Assembly (NCBI GenBank): GCA_944326525.1
Contig: CALVEG010000005.1
Span: 42,804 to 106,803 of the forward strand
Reading direction: 5' to 3'
Length of the DNA: 64,000 nt
DNA from: Candidatus Gastranaerophilales bacterium
GTDB lineage: Bacteria > Cyanobacteriota > Vampirovibrionia > Gastranaerophilales > Gastranaerophilaceae
This document shows positions 46,963-55,500 of this stretch, one piece after another. The position numbers and the translations under genes were made by a program. The notes beneath the pieces are model-generated. The model was not told the origin of the DNA. It did not search any database and saw only the letters and a list, made by a program, of their open reading frames with translations. How positions within the stretch are numbered: position 1 is the stretch's first letter; the number at the start of each line of letters is the position of its first letter.

Positions 46963-48324
46963 ATGGAAGAGTCAGGCAATTTATTATTTAATACATTTTT
47001 AATCGTATTTTTACTTTTTTCAAATGGATTTTTTGTCGCTTCTGAGTTTGCGATGGTAAAGGTTCGTAAGACCAGAATCGAGCAGCTTGTAAATGAAGGT
47101 AATTTTAACGCTAAAATTGCTTTAGAAGCTATAAAGGATCTTGATAAATTTATTGCAGCGGTTCAACTGGGGGTAACAATTTCCAGTATCGGCTTAGGTT
47201 GGGTAGGAGAAGGTACTCTTGCAAGAATTATTGAACCAATTTTTGCATTTTTGCCGGGAATTAGTCAAAATGTTGCAACACATACGGTTTCTGTATCGTT
47301 GTCATTTGCTTTGATTACGTTCTTGCACGTTGTAATCGGTGAATTAATTCCAAAATCAATTGCTCTTGAATATCCTGAACAAACTTCTCTTGTAATTGCA
47401 AGACCGATGCAGGCTTTATCTTTTATTTTCACGCCGTTTATTTGGCTTTTGAACGGGTTTGGAAATTCGCTTCTTAATCTTTTCCATGTTCCGCACAAAC
47501 ATAAAGCATCTTTGGTTCACTCAACAGAGGAACTTGATATGCTTGTTAATGCAAGCTACAACGGCGGAGTTTTGAATGAAACCGAAAAAGATATTTTGCA
47601 TAATGTGTTTAAATTTTCTGATTTGACAGCAAAGCAGGTTATGATTCCAAGAACTGATATGATTTGTATTTCAGCTGATATTACACTGGATGAGTTGAAT
47701 AAAATTGCAGCAGAAGCGCAATATACAAGATATCCTGTTTACGACGGCGATATCGACCATATTACAGGCTTAATCCACGTTAAAGATTTATTTTCTTTGT
47801 CTGTTAAAGATGAAGTTAAACCGATAAAGGCACTACAGCGTGAAGTTATGCTTGTTCCTGAAACGATTACAATGGATAATTTGGTTTTGGAATTTAAAAA
47901 GCGCAAAGGTCAGATGGCTATCGTAATTGATGAATTCGGCGGAACTTCAGGACTTATTACTTTGGAAGATGTTCTTGAAGAAATATTCGGTGAAGTGCAG
48001 GATGAATTTGACGAAGAAGAAGAAATTTGCGATATCGTTGAAGTTGAGCCTAATCACTATATAGCAAATGCAATGGTAAGACTAGATGAGATGGCAGAAT
48101 TCTTTAAGATTAACGAAAACAAAATCGACGATGAAGATATAGATACAATTGGCGGGCTTGTTGTGAAACTTTTAGGTAGAATTGCAGAAGTTAATGATAC
48201 TGTTACGTTTGAAAACTTGACGTTTATTGTAAAAGAGATTGATGGTGCAAGAATTACAAAGCTTGATATAATCCAGACTCCTGATGAATCTTCAGAAGAA
48301 GAAAAAGAGGATGAAGAAGAATAA
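46963..48324 (+). CDS. CNNM/CorC-family (DUF21-CBS-CorC_HlyC) membrane protein
   Basis: 453-aa protein: a DUF21 membrane domain with about four helices (residues 1-190, SNGFFVASEFAMVKVRKTRI), a CBS pair (about 205-330, VMIPRTDMICIS and MVLEF-type segments), and a CorC_HlyC domain (about 350-435, IADAMVRLDEMAEFF-like, read here as IANAMVRLDEMAEFF). Annotated as hemolysin-like in many genomes; CNNM relatives handle Mg2+ or Co2+. The acidic tail DESSEEEKEDEEE is unusual. GAGGA precedes the ATG. Confidence 0.9.
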   Translation: MEESGNLLFNTFLIVFLLFSNGFFVASEFAMVKVRKTRIEQLVNEGNFNAKIALEAIKDLDKFIAAVQLGVTISSIGLGWVGEGTLARIIEPIFAFLPGISQNVATHTVSVSLSFALITFLHVVIGELIPKSIALEYPEQTSLVIARPMQALSFIFTPFIWLLNGFGNSLLNLFHVPHKHKASLVHSTEELDMLVNASYNGGVLNETEKDILHNVFKFSDLTAKQVMIPRTDMICISADITLDELNKIAAEAQYTRYPVYDGDIDHITGLIHVKDLFSLSVKDEVKPIKALQREVMLVPETITMDNLVLEFKKRKGQMAIVIDEFGGTSGLITLEDVLEEIFGEVQDEFDEEEEICDIVEVEPNHYIANAMVRLDEMAEFFKINENKIDDEDIDTIGGLVVKLLGRIAEVNDTVTFENLTFIVKEIDGARITKLDIIQTPDESSEEEKEDEEE

Positions 48325-48387
48325 TTGCTGCTAAAGCTCTAAGGCTTGAGTTTTGTCCTGTTAATTATTTTAAATTAGTCACAATAT

Positions 48388-48421
48388 AAAAATCCCGTCA
48401 ATTAGTTGACGGGATTTTTTA
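48388..48421. terminator. Bidirectional terminator after the CorC-type gene
   Basis: Perfect stem AAAAATCCCGTCAA / TTGACGGGATTTTT with a 4-nt loop, T runs both ways, between convergent genes. Confidence 0.9.
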
Positions 48422-48445
48422 TATGAATTTAAATATGGTTTCTGC

Positions 48446-49300
48446 TTATGCGTTTTCCTGATTATTTTCAGCAGGAGCTTTAGGAGCTGTAAGTTTAGAG
48501 CCGATGTAAGAGCAAGCACCAAGTACTGCTAAACCGATTGCTGCCCATTTAGCACCAGCCCAAAGTTTTGTATCTCTAGCGGCTTTCTTAACTGCTTCAA
48601 ATACTGATTTTTGTGCGTCTGTAGCATCACTAGCTAATTCTTTTAGGGTGTTTTTGCTAACATCAAAGTGGTCAGTGATTTTTGTTTTTGCTTCTGTTAA
48701 AGGTTTTGTAACATCTTCAACTTTAGCTTTTAATGCATCCAATGTTTTTATAGTTGATGTACCGTCGGTTTTTTCACCTAGGATTTCACCATGTTTTTTA
48801 ACAAATTCTTTTATTGCATTTTCATCGGCTTTCTCATCGAGTTTTGCAAATGCATTTTTCAATTTTGTTAATTCTTTACCGCTTTTTTGACCTGTTGTTG
48901 CATTAGCTTTTGCTGTTTCTACAACATCTTTTCCCATTTTGGTTCTTAGGGCATTGGCGTCAAGTTTATCTGTATATTCGTTAATTTTAGCTGCTTTATC
49001 TGCACCAGCTTCGATTTTAATGCCATACTTTTCAGGATTAGCATCAAGTTCAGCTTTTAAAGCGTCTACGTCTGAATCTTTGAAGGCTTCAAATGCTTTT
49101 TTTGCATTTTCGCCTGCTGTTTCAGCAGCAGTTTTTACGTCGTTATCATAAAAACGTCTTACAAATGCGTCTGAAGGTGCGTCATCTTTTAAAAGAGGTT
49201 TTGACAGCCAAGCACCATAACCGGCACCGGCAACAGCACCTACACCTGCTCCTATGCCTGTATAAACGGCATCTCTGTTGTTGTTAATTGCATCTACCAT
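48446..49300 (-). CDS. Ala/Lys-rich helical protein with two membrane-like ends, unknown
   Basis: 284-aa protein. A Gly/Ala zipper (YTGIGAGVGAVAGAGYGAWL) near the N-terminus, a long Ala/Lys/Asp-rich charged helical middle, and a C-terminal hydrophobic helix (WAAIGLAVLGACSYIGSKL) are followed by a polar tail. The same layout is found in the 170-aa protein at 21762-22274. The ATG at 49300 is favoured by AAGGAAGGAC upstream. No family recognised. Confidence 0.55.
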   Translation of the reverse strand: MVDAINNNRDAVYTGIGAGVGAVAGAGYGAWLSKPLLKDDAPSDAFVRRFYDNDVKTAAETAGENAKKAFEAFKDSDVDALKAELDANPEKYGIKIEAGADKAAKINEYTDKLDANALRTKMGKDVVETAKANATTGQKSGKELTKLKNAFAKLDEKADENAIKEFVKKHGEILGEKTDGTSTIKTLDALKAKVEDVTKPLTEAKTKITDHFDVSKNTLKELASDATDAQKSVFEAVKKAARDTKLWAGAKWAAIGLAVLGACSYIGSKLTAPKAPAENNQENA

Positions 49301-49670
49301 ATTCTGTGTCCTTCCTTTTTTTATACACACTTTACTTATATCTCTAATAAAAATTCTAAATATTTTTATTTGCCATGTTTTTAGTGATTAGTTTACAAAT
49401 ATTTACAAACAATCCGTAAAACAATCCCCTAAACCATTAGTATGTATAGAGTATAACATACATCTGAAAAAATGTTAAGTGTTTTTGTAAAATGAAAATT
49501 ATAATTTAAAATCTTATTCGCTAATAATTGCATGCTTTTGATTTCGTTTTCAAATCTTCTCATCCTTATGCTTTAGCGCAGGATGTTACATTTCAATCTT
49601 TTATATGATGTCTGTAAATGTGTATTGTATAAAATAATAATGTAACATTTTTTAATATTTGGGCGGATTA
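49301..49670. other. 370-nt intergenic region before the sigma factor gene
   Basis: No gene. It holds the divergent promoters. Two palindromic sites, ATGT-T-ACAT (49583-49591) and ATGT-A-ACAT (49640-49648), flank a TATAAA (49628-49633) upstream of the sigma gene. Confidence 0.5.
49583..49648 (+). promoter_or_regulatory. Paired ATGTNACAT palindromes around the sigma-factor promoter
   Basis: Site 1 at 49583-49591, site 2 at 49640-49648 (AATGT-A-ACATT extended to 11 bp), centres 57 bp apart. The -10-like TATAAA at 49628-49633 lies between them, directly before site 2. This layout suggests repressor binding, possibly with looping. Confidence 0.4.
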
Positions 49671-50498
49671 ATGGATCAAAGTTTTGATTTCACATCGTAC
49701 AACAGCATAAAAAGACTTTCGGAAGAGGAATTGGCAGAATTATGGGGAAAATATTTTGAAGATAAAACCCAAAAATCGGTCAGAGATGCTTTAATAGTTC
49801 AGTATATATATTTAATCAGATATGTAGTGGGACGTGTAAAGGTTACTTTGCCTGCGACAATTTCTATTGAAGATATAGCCGGATACGGTGTTGAGGGGCT
49901 TATTAATGCAATTGAAAGATATTCTCCGCAAAAGAATACAAGGTTTGAAACTTACGCACTTATAAGAATCAGAGGGGCAATTCTTGATAGAATCAGAGCG
50001 CAGGACTTTTTGCCCAGAAGTGTCAGAAAAAAAATTAAAGATATAAAAAATGCTCAAGAACATTTGAAGCAAGAGTTAGGAAGAATTCCAACAACAACGG
50101 AAGTTGCTAATTACCTTGATATGGATCCTGATAAGGTTAACCAGCTTTTGTCTGAAGATACAACAATGACTTCCATTTACGAAAAAAGAGGTAATAGTGA
50201 CGATAGTATGGAAATCATTGATACTATTCAGGATACTAACAAGCTTAATCCTCAAGAGCAGATGGAAGAAAAGAATATTAAACAGCAGCTTGAAAAAGCT
50301 TTAAGAAGGCTTCCAGAAAGAGAACGTGTTATAATGGTTCTTTACTATCAGGAGAATATGACTTTAAAAGAAATCGGCGCAACTCTTAATATGTCTGAAT
50401 CCCGTGTATGTCAGCTTCATGCTCAATCTATTATGAAGCTTAAAAATATTCTTAGTGAAGATCGTTCAGAAAGACTTAGAAAAAGTATTGTATCCTAA
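49671..50498 (+). CDS. FliA/WhiG-family RNA polymerase sigma factor
   Basis: 275-aa sigma-70 family protein of the sigma-28 group: region 2 has RDALIVQYIYLIRYVVGRVK and ISIEDIAGYGVEGLINAIERY with RFETYALIRIRGAILDRIRA; region 3 has IKNAQEHLKQELGRIPTTTE; region 4 has RLPERERVIMVLYYQENMTL and SESRVCQLHAQSIMKLK. No flagellar or chemotaxis genes are in the window, and FliA-type sigmas also serve other regulons. The ATG at 49671 has GGGCGG 4-5 nt upstream and is preferred to an upstream TTG at 49659. It overlaps the convergent gene by 4 nt. Confidence 0.88.
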   Translation: MDQSFDFTSYNSIKRLSEEELAELWGKYFEDKTQKSVRDALIVQYIYLIRYVVGRVKVTLPATISIEDIAGYGVEGLINAIERYSPQKNTRFETYALIRIRGAILDRIRAQDFLPRSVRKKIKDIKNAQEHLKQELGRIPTTTEVANYLDMDPDKVNQLLSEDTTMTSIYEKRGNSDDSMEIIDTIQDTNKLNPQEQMEEKNIKQQLEKALRRLPERERVIMVLYYQENMTLKEIGATLNMSESRVCQLHAQSIMKLKNILSEDRSERLRKSIVS

Positions 50499-51058
50499 TC
50501 CCTATCATATTCGTAAGAAAAGATTACAAAATCAATTCTTCTGTCAAACCCGTTTTTAGTTGTGGAAACGGTATCTCTAAAAGGCATACAATCTCCATAA
50601 CCAAGAGAAAAAACTCTTGAGGGTGGAATTTTCCCGCAATAGACAAGGTAGTCGGTTATTGAATTTGCTCTTGCCATCGCTATTTCCCAATTGGTGCGGT
50701 AAATTCCTTCATTATTGTTATGACCTTCCGTGTGGCTTTCGATGGTGCAGTTGTTGTTGATTTGGGTTAGTACGGATATTATTGCATCAAGCACCTCTGT
50801 TGCGGATTTTTTTATTAGGACACTTTCTCCGCTAAAAAAAATATCTTCTTTCACGCTTACAATAAGTCCTCTCGGTACTATTGTGTAAACAACCGGAGTG
50901 TTTTTAGGGAGTGCATCTTCAAGTCTGGTTTGGATATCAAATGCTGTGTTTGTGACAACTTGTGCAAGCTGAACTTTTTCAATTTCCGCAAAAACAGGGG
51001 ATATTGAAAATATTTGAAAAATAAATATTAACAATAATTGGGCAGGAACAACTTTCAC
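50495..51058 (-). CDS. OmpA-domain protein with signal peptide
   Basis: 187-aa protein with a signal peptide (LLLIFIFQIFSISPVFAEIE) and a C-terminal OmpA/MotB peptidoglycan-binding domain: LIVSVKEDIFFSGESVLIKK, IESHTEGHNNNEGIYRTNWE, ARANSITDYLV, PSRVFSLGYGDCMPF, RRIDFVIF. The typical TDxxG reads HTEGHN. It lacks a beta-barrel or a membrane anchor, so it is probably a periplasmic protein that binds peptidoglycan. The start is GTG with a weak ribosome-binding site. Confidence 0.75.
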   Translation of the reverse strand: MKVVPAQLLLIFIFQIFSISPVFAEIEKVQLAQVVTNTAFDIQTRLEDALPKNTPVVYTIVPRGLIVSVKEDIFFSGESVLIKKSATEVLDAIISVLTQINNNCTIESHTEGHNNNEGIYRTNWEIAMARANSITDYLVYCGKIPPSRVFSLGYGDCMPFRDTVSTTKNGFDRRIDFVIFSYEYDRD

Positions 51059-51138
51059 TTTTTCAAGCCTTAAAAACGGTACCTGTAATAATTATTGCTC
51101 TATTTATTGGATTATTTAATTGCCTGATAATGTAGTTT

Positions 51139-52350
51139 TTAGGGCTTTAGAATAGAAAGAACGTATTTATCGTTAAAATATTTTTCAGCACAAGCTTTTA
51201 ACTGTTTTGATGTAACGTGTTTAATTCGTTCTTTAGTTTTCTCGTGGAAATCAAAGCCAAGTCCTAAAATCCCGTATTGAGCATAAGAGCAGGCTTGTTG
51301 GGAATTTGTTTCAAAGGAAAAAGCCCATTTGCCAATAAGATTTGTTTTTGCGTTTTCAAGTTCTTCTTCAGAAACTTCTATTGTTTTTATTTTTTCAATT
51401 TCTTCATCAAACCCTTTTAGAGAAACTTCTATATTTTTAGGTTCGGTTGCAATGTATATTGAAAAACCTGCGCTGAGTAGAAAAGCTTCGTAAGAACTTC
51501 TGACTACATAAGCAAGTCCTTTTTTGTCACGAAGTTCTAAAAATAATCTTGAAGAAAGCCCGCTTGCACCTAAAATTATATTAAGAAGTAAAAGTGCAGG
51601 ATAATCTTCGCTGTTAAAAGTCGGAGTTCTCCAACCTTTTATAATGTGAGATTGATTGCCGTTGTGAATTATTTCGATTTCCTTTTTGGTTTCCAATGGT
51701 TTTGGCCAGTCTAAAACAGCTTGAGAGGAGCCGGTTGGAATATCGCCAAGGTTTTTGTTTAGTATATTTTCAACTTTTTCTTTATCAATATCGCCGACAA
51801 AGGTTATTACTTTTTTGGAGTTTTGGAACAACTTTTCGTAAGCTTTTACAACCTGTTCTTTTGTTACATTTTGAAGATTTTCAAGAACAACAGTGTTTGT
51901 AACGCTGTATGCGTGACCTTCACATATATTCTTAGCAAATCCGTCCATAGCTTTTTGACGTGGAGAGTCCAATTCTGCAATAATTTCACCGTTATATTTA
52001 GCTTTTTCTTTTTCAAACTCTTCAAATGTAGAGTTTTTAATTAAATCAGTAACTAACTCAACGGCATGTTCAAAATCTTCGTTAAGACTTAAAAATCTGA
52101 ATCTTAAATAATCCATTTTCATCTCAACGATGAAATCAATTCCGCAGCTGTCAAATTCTTCTGCAATTTGTTCGGCTGTTTTAGTTTTTGTGCCCTGAAA
52201 CAGAAGCCTTGCCATAAGCCCATTTACTCCAGGCTTGTTGTTATAATCACATAGTGCAAAGTTTATACACAAAGCTGCGCGAGGCGTATCTTGATTTCTT
52301 TTGTAAAAAAATTCTATATCGTTTTTAAGTCTTGTAATTTTGTTTTCCAT
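51139..52350 (-). CDS. M16 (pitrilysin) family protein without the zinc site
   Basis: 403-aa protein with the two-lobe M16 fold. In active M16 peptidases the N-terminal lobe has HxxEH; here the equivalent segment reads PGVNGLMARLLFQGTKTKT, with no His or Glu in place, so zinc binding is lost. The second-lobe R/Y segment SSRLFLELRDKKGLAYVVRS is intact. This resembles non-catalytic partner subunits of heterodimeric M16 pairs, yet no catalytic partner lies next to it. AAAGGAGAG supports the ATG at 52350; a longer upstream frame is not convincing. Confidence 0.8.
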   Translation of the reverse strand: MENKITRLKNDIEFFYKRNQDTPRAALCINFALCDYNNKPGVNGLMARLLFQGTKTKTAEQIAEEFDSCGIDFIVEMKMDYLRFRFLSLNEDFEHAVELVTDLIKNSTFEEFEKEKAKYNGEIIAELDSPRQKAMDGFAKNICEGHAYSVTNTVVLENLQNVTKEQVVKAYEKLFQNSKKVITFVGDIDKEKVENILNKNLGDIPTGSSQAVLDWPKPLETKKEIEIIHNGNQSHIIKGWRTPTFNSEDYPALLLLNIILGASGLSSRLFLELRDKKGLAYVVRSSYEAFLLSAGFSIYIATEPKNIEVSLKGFDEEIEKIKTIEVSEEELENAKTNLIGKWAFSFETNSQQACSYAQYGILGLGFDFHEKTKERIKHVTSKQLKACAEKYFNDKYVLSILKP

Positions 52351-52441
52351 AATCTCTCCTTTCCGCATTCTACCACAATTAAACAGAAATAACAATGATA
52401 TCAAAATTAAAAATAGTCTTAAACAACTCTCCAAATATTGC

Positions 52442-52476
52442 TTGTAATTTTCGGTTGTTTTAATTATACTTACAGT
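52442..52476 (+). promoter_or_regulatory. Promoter of kdsA placing +1 at the start codon
   Basis: TTGTAA (52442-52447), 17-bp spacer, TATACT (52465-52470), 6 nt to the ATG at 52477. No Shine-Dalgarno. Confidence 0.6.
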
Positions 52477-53301
52477 ATGGAGAGAATAAAAAAAATTAGG
52501 CTGAATGATTTTGAGATAGGAGCAGACAAGCTTACTATAATGGCAGGACCTTGTGTTGCGGAAAATTTTGAAGTCTTGGATGCAACGGCTAAAAAGCTTA
52601 AAGAAATTACGCAAAAATTAGGGATAAATTTTATCTTTAAATCCTCTTTTGATAAGGCAAATCGTTCTGCTATAACCTCATACAGAGGGCCAGGAATAGA
52701 AAAAGGACTTGAGATGCTAGGAGAAATCAAGTCTAAGTATAATATCCCGATAGTTACGGATATACACCTTCCTGAGCAGGCTGTAATAGCTGCGGAAGTG
52801 GTTGATATTTTACAAATCCCGGCCTTTTTGTGCAGACAGACTGATTTGCTCGTGGCAGCAGCTAAGACCGGTAAAATTGTAAATATTAAAAAAGGTCAAT
52901 TCTTAGCGCCTGAGCAAATGGGAACATTGGTTAAAAAAGTTGAAGATTCTGGTAATTCAAACGTTCTTTTGACTGATAGAGGTGTTACTTTCGGTTATAA
53001 CAATTTGGTTGTAGATTTTAGATCAATCCCAATTATGCAAAGTTTTGGTTATCCTGTTGTTTTCGATGCAACACATAGTGTTCAGTTACCTGGAGCAAAC
53101 GGTACTTGCTCGGGTGGGGATAGAAGGTTTGTTCCTGTTCTTGCAAAGGCTGCTATGGGTGCCGGTGCTAACGCTTTGTTTTTTGAGGTTCATCCGGATC
53201 CTGATAATGCTCTTTGCGATGGACCCAATATGTTGTCACTTGATTCAGCGGAAGAAGTTTTCTCTGTTTGCAAAAAAATATTTGACATTGTGAGAAGTTA
53301 A
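52477..53301 (+). CDS. kdsA: 3-deoxy-D-manno-octulosonate 8-phosphate synthase
   Basis: Condenses arabinose 5-phosphate with phosphoenolpyruvate to give Kdo-8-phosphate, the precursor of the LPS inner core sugar, so the organism should have Kdo-containing LPS. The 274-aa product has AGPCVAENFEV, FKSSFDKANRSA, DATHSVQLPG and FFEVHPDPDNALCDGPN. Cys26, His200, Glu237 and Asp248 match the metal ligands of the metal-dependent class (as in Aquifex). The start is taken at the ATG at 52477, since the longer frame lies in promoter sequence. The MBL gene starts 1 nt after its stop. Confidence 0.95.
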   Translation: MERIKKIRLNDFEIGADKLTIMAGPCVAENFEVLDATAKKLKEITQKLGINFIFKSSFDKANRSAITSYRGPGIEKGLEMLGEIKSKYNIPIVTDIHLPEQAVIAAEVVDILQIPAFLCRQTDLLVAAAKTGKIVNIKKGQFLAPEQMGTLVKKVEDSGNSNVLLTDRGVTFGYNNLVVDFRSIPIMQSFGYPVVFDATHSVQLPGANGTCSGGDRRFVPVLAKAAMGAGANALFFEVHPDPDNALCDGPNMLSLDSAEEVFSVCKKIFDIVRS

Positions 53302-53302
53302 A

Positions 53303-53920
53303 ATGATTATAAGACAATATGTAGCCGGCCCTATCGATGCCAATAATTATCTGGTAGCTGATGAAAAAACTAAAGAAGCTGTTTTAATAGATTGTTCGGA
53401 AAGAGTTCAGCAGATTATAGATGATGTAAAAGAACTTGGACTTAATGTGAAATATATTCTTCTTACCCACGGTCATTTTGACCATGTGATGGGTGTGAAC
53501 GATATGAAAAAAGAGCTTGGCGCTGAGGTTCTTGTGAATGAAAAAGATAAATCTCAAGTTGAGATGACAAAAACAATTCTTAGAACTTTTGGAGTTTTTG
53601 CTGATAAAAATCCTGAATATGATAGATTCATTGATGCAAATACAGAAATAAAAATAGGAGATATTTCGGTAAAAATTCTTGAAACTCCAGGGCATACTGA
53701 AGGCGGGTTAAGCTATCTGATTGACGGAAAACTTTTTTCGGGAGATACTTTATTTAGAAGATATGTAGGCAGAACGGATCTTCCCGGTGGAGATTACAAT
53801 AAGCTGGAAAATAGTATAAGAAATGTTCTCTACAAACTGGATGATGATACGGAAGTTTTTCCTGGACATAACGAAAAAACTACAATCGGATATGAAAAAA
53901 AATATAATGAAATAGTCTAA
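53303..53920 (+). CDS. Metallo-beta-lactamase-fold hydrolase (glyoxalase II-like)
   Basis: 205-aa protein with LLTHGHFDHVMG (HxHxDH), ETPGHTEGGLSYLIDG, SGDTLFRRYVGRTDLPGGD and FPGHNEKTTIGYEK. All binuclear-metal ligands are present. The size and the GRTDLPGGD segment fit the group of small GloB-like thioesterases; the substrate is not known. It is co-transcribed with kdsA (1-nt gap) and lacks a strong separate ribosome-binding site. Confidence 0.88.
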   Translation: MIIRQYVAGPIDANNYLVADEKTKEAVLIDCSERVQQIIDDVKELGLNVKYILLTHGHFDHVMGVNDMKKELGAEVLVNEKDKSQVEMTKTILRTFGVFADKNPEYDRFIDANTEIKIGDISVKILETPGHTEGGLSYLIDGKLFSGDTLFRRYVGRTDLPGGDYNKLENSIRNVLYKLDDDTEVFPGHNEKTTIGYEKKYNEIV

Positions 53921-53954
53921 AGTCTTGAATAGACGATAAAGAGGATAAATACAG

Positions 53955-54989
53955 ATGAAAGAACAACTGGAAAAAATTTACGCAAATGCAGCAAGTGATA
54001 TCGAAAAATCAACTTCGATTAGTGAGCTTGATGAAGTTAGAAATAAGTATTTAAGCAGAAAAGGCGAATTTAATGAGATTAAGAAAAATCTCAAAAACCT
54101 TTCGGATGAAGATAAAAGAATTGTAGGTTCTCTAGCAAATGAAATTACTCAAAAGCTTGAATCTTCATTAAAAGCAAAATACAGTGATTTTTACAAAAAA
54201 GAACTTGATGCAAAACTTTTAAAAGAAAAGATTGATATTACACTTCCTGGCAAATTTGAAAGAGTGGGAAAGGTTCATCCTCTTACAACAACGACAAATG
54301 AGATTGTTTCAATATTTCAGAGCCTAGGATTTTCGGTTGTAACAAGCAGCCAATCACCTGAGGTTGAAACAGAATATTACAACTTTGATGCTTTAAATGT
54401 TCCTAAAGATCACCCAGCTCGTGATATGCAGGATACTTTCTATGTAAAAGGTGAATCTAATGTTATATTAAGAAGCCAAACATCAGGGGCGCAAATTCAC
54501 GCTATGGAAGGTAAAAATCCTCCAATAAGAATTATTGCACCGGGTAGAGTTTATAGAAACGAGAATATTAATGCCCGTAAAAATAATTTCTTCCACCAAA
54601 TCGAAGGGCTTTATGTTGATAAAGATGTAACTTTTGGCGATTTAAAAGGAATTTTGAATGAATTTATAAGAATTTATTTTGGGGCAAGCCGTCCAACAAG
54701 ATTCAGAAACAGCTTTTTCCCGTTTACTGAACCGTCAGCAGAAGTGGATGTTCAGTGTATTATGTGCGAAGGTAAAGGTTGCAGAACTTGTTCCGGCACC
54801 GGTTGGCTGGAAATTCTTGGGGCCGGCATGGTTGATCCAAATGTGCTTAGAAATGTCGGTATTGATCCGGATGTTTATTCAGGATTTGCATTTGGTATGG
54901 GGGTTGAAAGACTCGCTATGCTTAAGTATGCAGTCGACGATATCAGATTGTTCTTTAATGACGATGAAAGATTCTTGAAACAGTTTTAA
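53955..54989 (+). CDS. pheS: Phenylalanyl-tRNA synthetase alpha subunit
   Basis: Catalytic subunit of the alpha2beta2 PheRS. The 344-aa product has the N-terminal coiled coil, then HPLTTTTNEIVSIFQSLGF, QTSGAQIHAM, the motif 2 region RVYRNENINARKNNFFHQIE, the Cys-rich insert CIMCEGKGCRTCSGTGWLEI found in many bacterial enzymes, and AFGMGVERLAMLKY. AGAGGAT precedes the ATG. pheT, usually the next gene, is absent; the following gene is convergent and overlaps by 35 nt. Confidence 0.96.
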   Translation: MKEQLEKIYANAASDIEKSTSISELDEVRNKYLSRKGEFNEIKKNLKNLSDEDKRIVGSLANEITQKLESSLKAKYSDFYKKELDAKLLKEKIDITLPGKFERVGKVHPLTTTTNEIVSIFQSLGFSVVTSSQSPEVETEYYNFDALNVPKDHPARDMQDTFYVKGESNVILRSQTSGAQIHAMEGKNPPIRIIAPGRVYRNENINARKNNFFHQIEGLYVDKDVTFGDLKGILNEFIRIYFGASRPTRFRNSFFPFTEPSAEVDVQCIMCEGKGCRTCSGTGWLEILGAGMVDPNVLRNVGIDPDVYSGFAFGMGVERLAMLKYAVDDIRLFFNDDERFLKQF

Positions 54990-55458
54990 AAAAGGTGGTT
55001 AAAATACCATCTTTTTTTAACGTTTCATTTTCTTTAATATTAAGAGCTGTTTCTTTGATTAAAGAACCGTTTTCATCATAATCATATTGATATTCAGGCA
55101 AGCTTTTTTGCTTTTTTTCATCAATTGCGTATTTAATTTCCTTTTGTTTTAGTCCTGTTGCTTCATCATAAAAACATTCTTTTAATATATAAGAACCCTT
55201 ACTTTCAATTTCATAAACTTTTTTATTTGTTGTCTTTGAAATCCTTTCGATTATATCAGGTCCATCACAACATTCTCTTATTTGGTCTAAATATTTGGGA
55301 TTGTCGCCAAATTTCTTTCCAAATATATGATAAACATAACCTTCTAAAGGAATGGTTTTATTTGTAAGCGATTTAAAGTTTGTTATCTGTCGAAAATTCT
55401 TGTTTTGATAATTTTGGGTGTTTGATACGCGGGGTAAATTCGAAATTTTCAGGTTCAT
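54955..55458 (-). CDS. Unknown 167-aa protein with polar N-terminal tail
   Basis: Starts MNLKISNLPRVSNTQNYQNK, an Asn/Gln-rich tail, then a Tyr/Lys/Glu-rich body with YDEATGLKQKEIKYAI and YQYDYDENGSLIKETALNI, which look like two related beta-hairpin repeats (as in RHS/YD-type or MORN-like strands). GGAG lies 9 nt before the ATG at 55458. Its last 35 nt are antisense to the end of pheS, and its last codons cover the pheS terminator. Not recognised. Confidence 0.5.
   Translation of the reverse strand: MNLKISNLPRVSNTQNYQNKNFRQITNFKSLTNKTIPLEGYVYHIFGKKFGDNPKYLDQIRECCDGPDIIERISKTTNKKVYEIESKGSYILKECFYDEATGLKQKEIKYAIDEKKQKSLPEYQYDYDENGSLIKETALNIKENETLKKDGILTTFFKTVSRIFHRH
54988..55017 (+). terminator. 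Terminator of pheS
   Basis: AAAAAAGGTGGT / ACCATCTTTTTT (one G-T pair) directly overlapping the stop codon, then TT. Confidence 0.75.
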
Positions 55459-55500
55459 TTTATAAAGCTCCAAAATCTCATTTAAATTTATTATGAAAAT

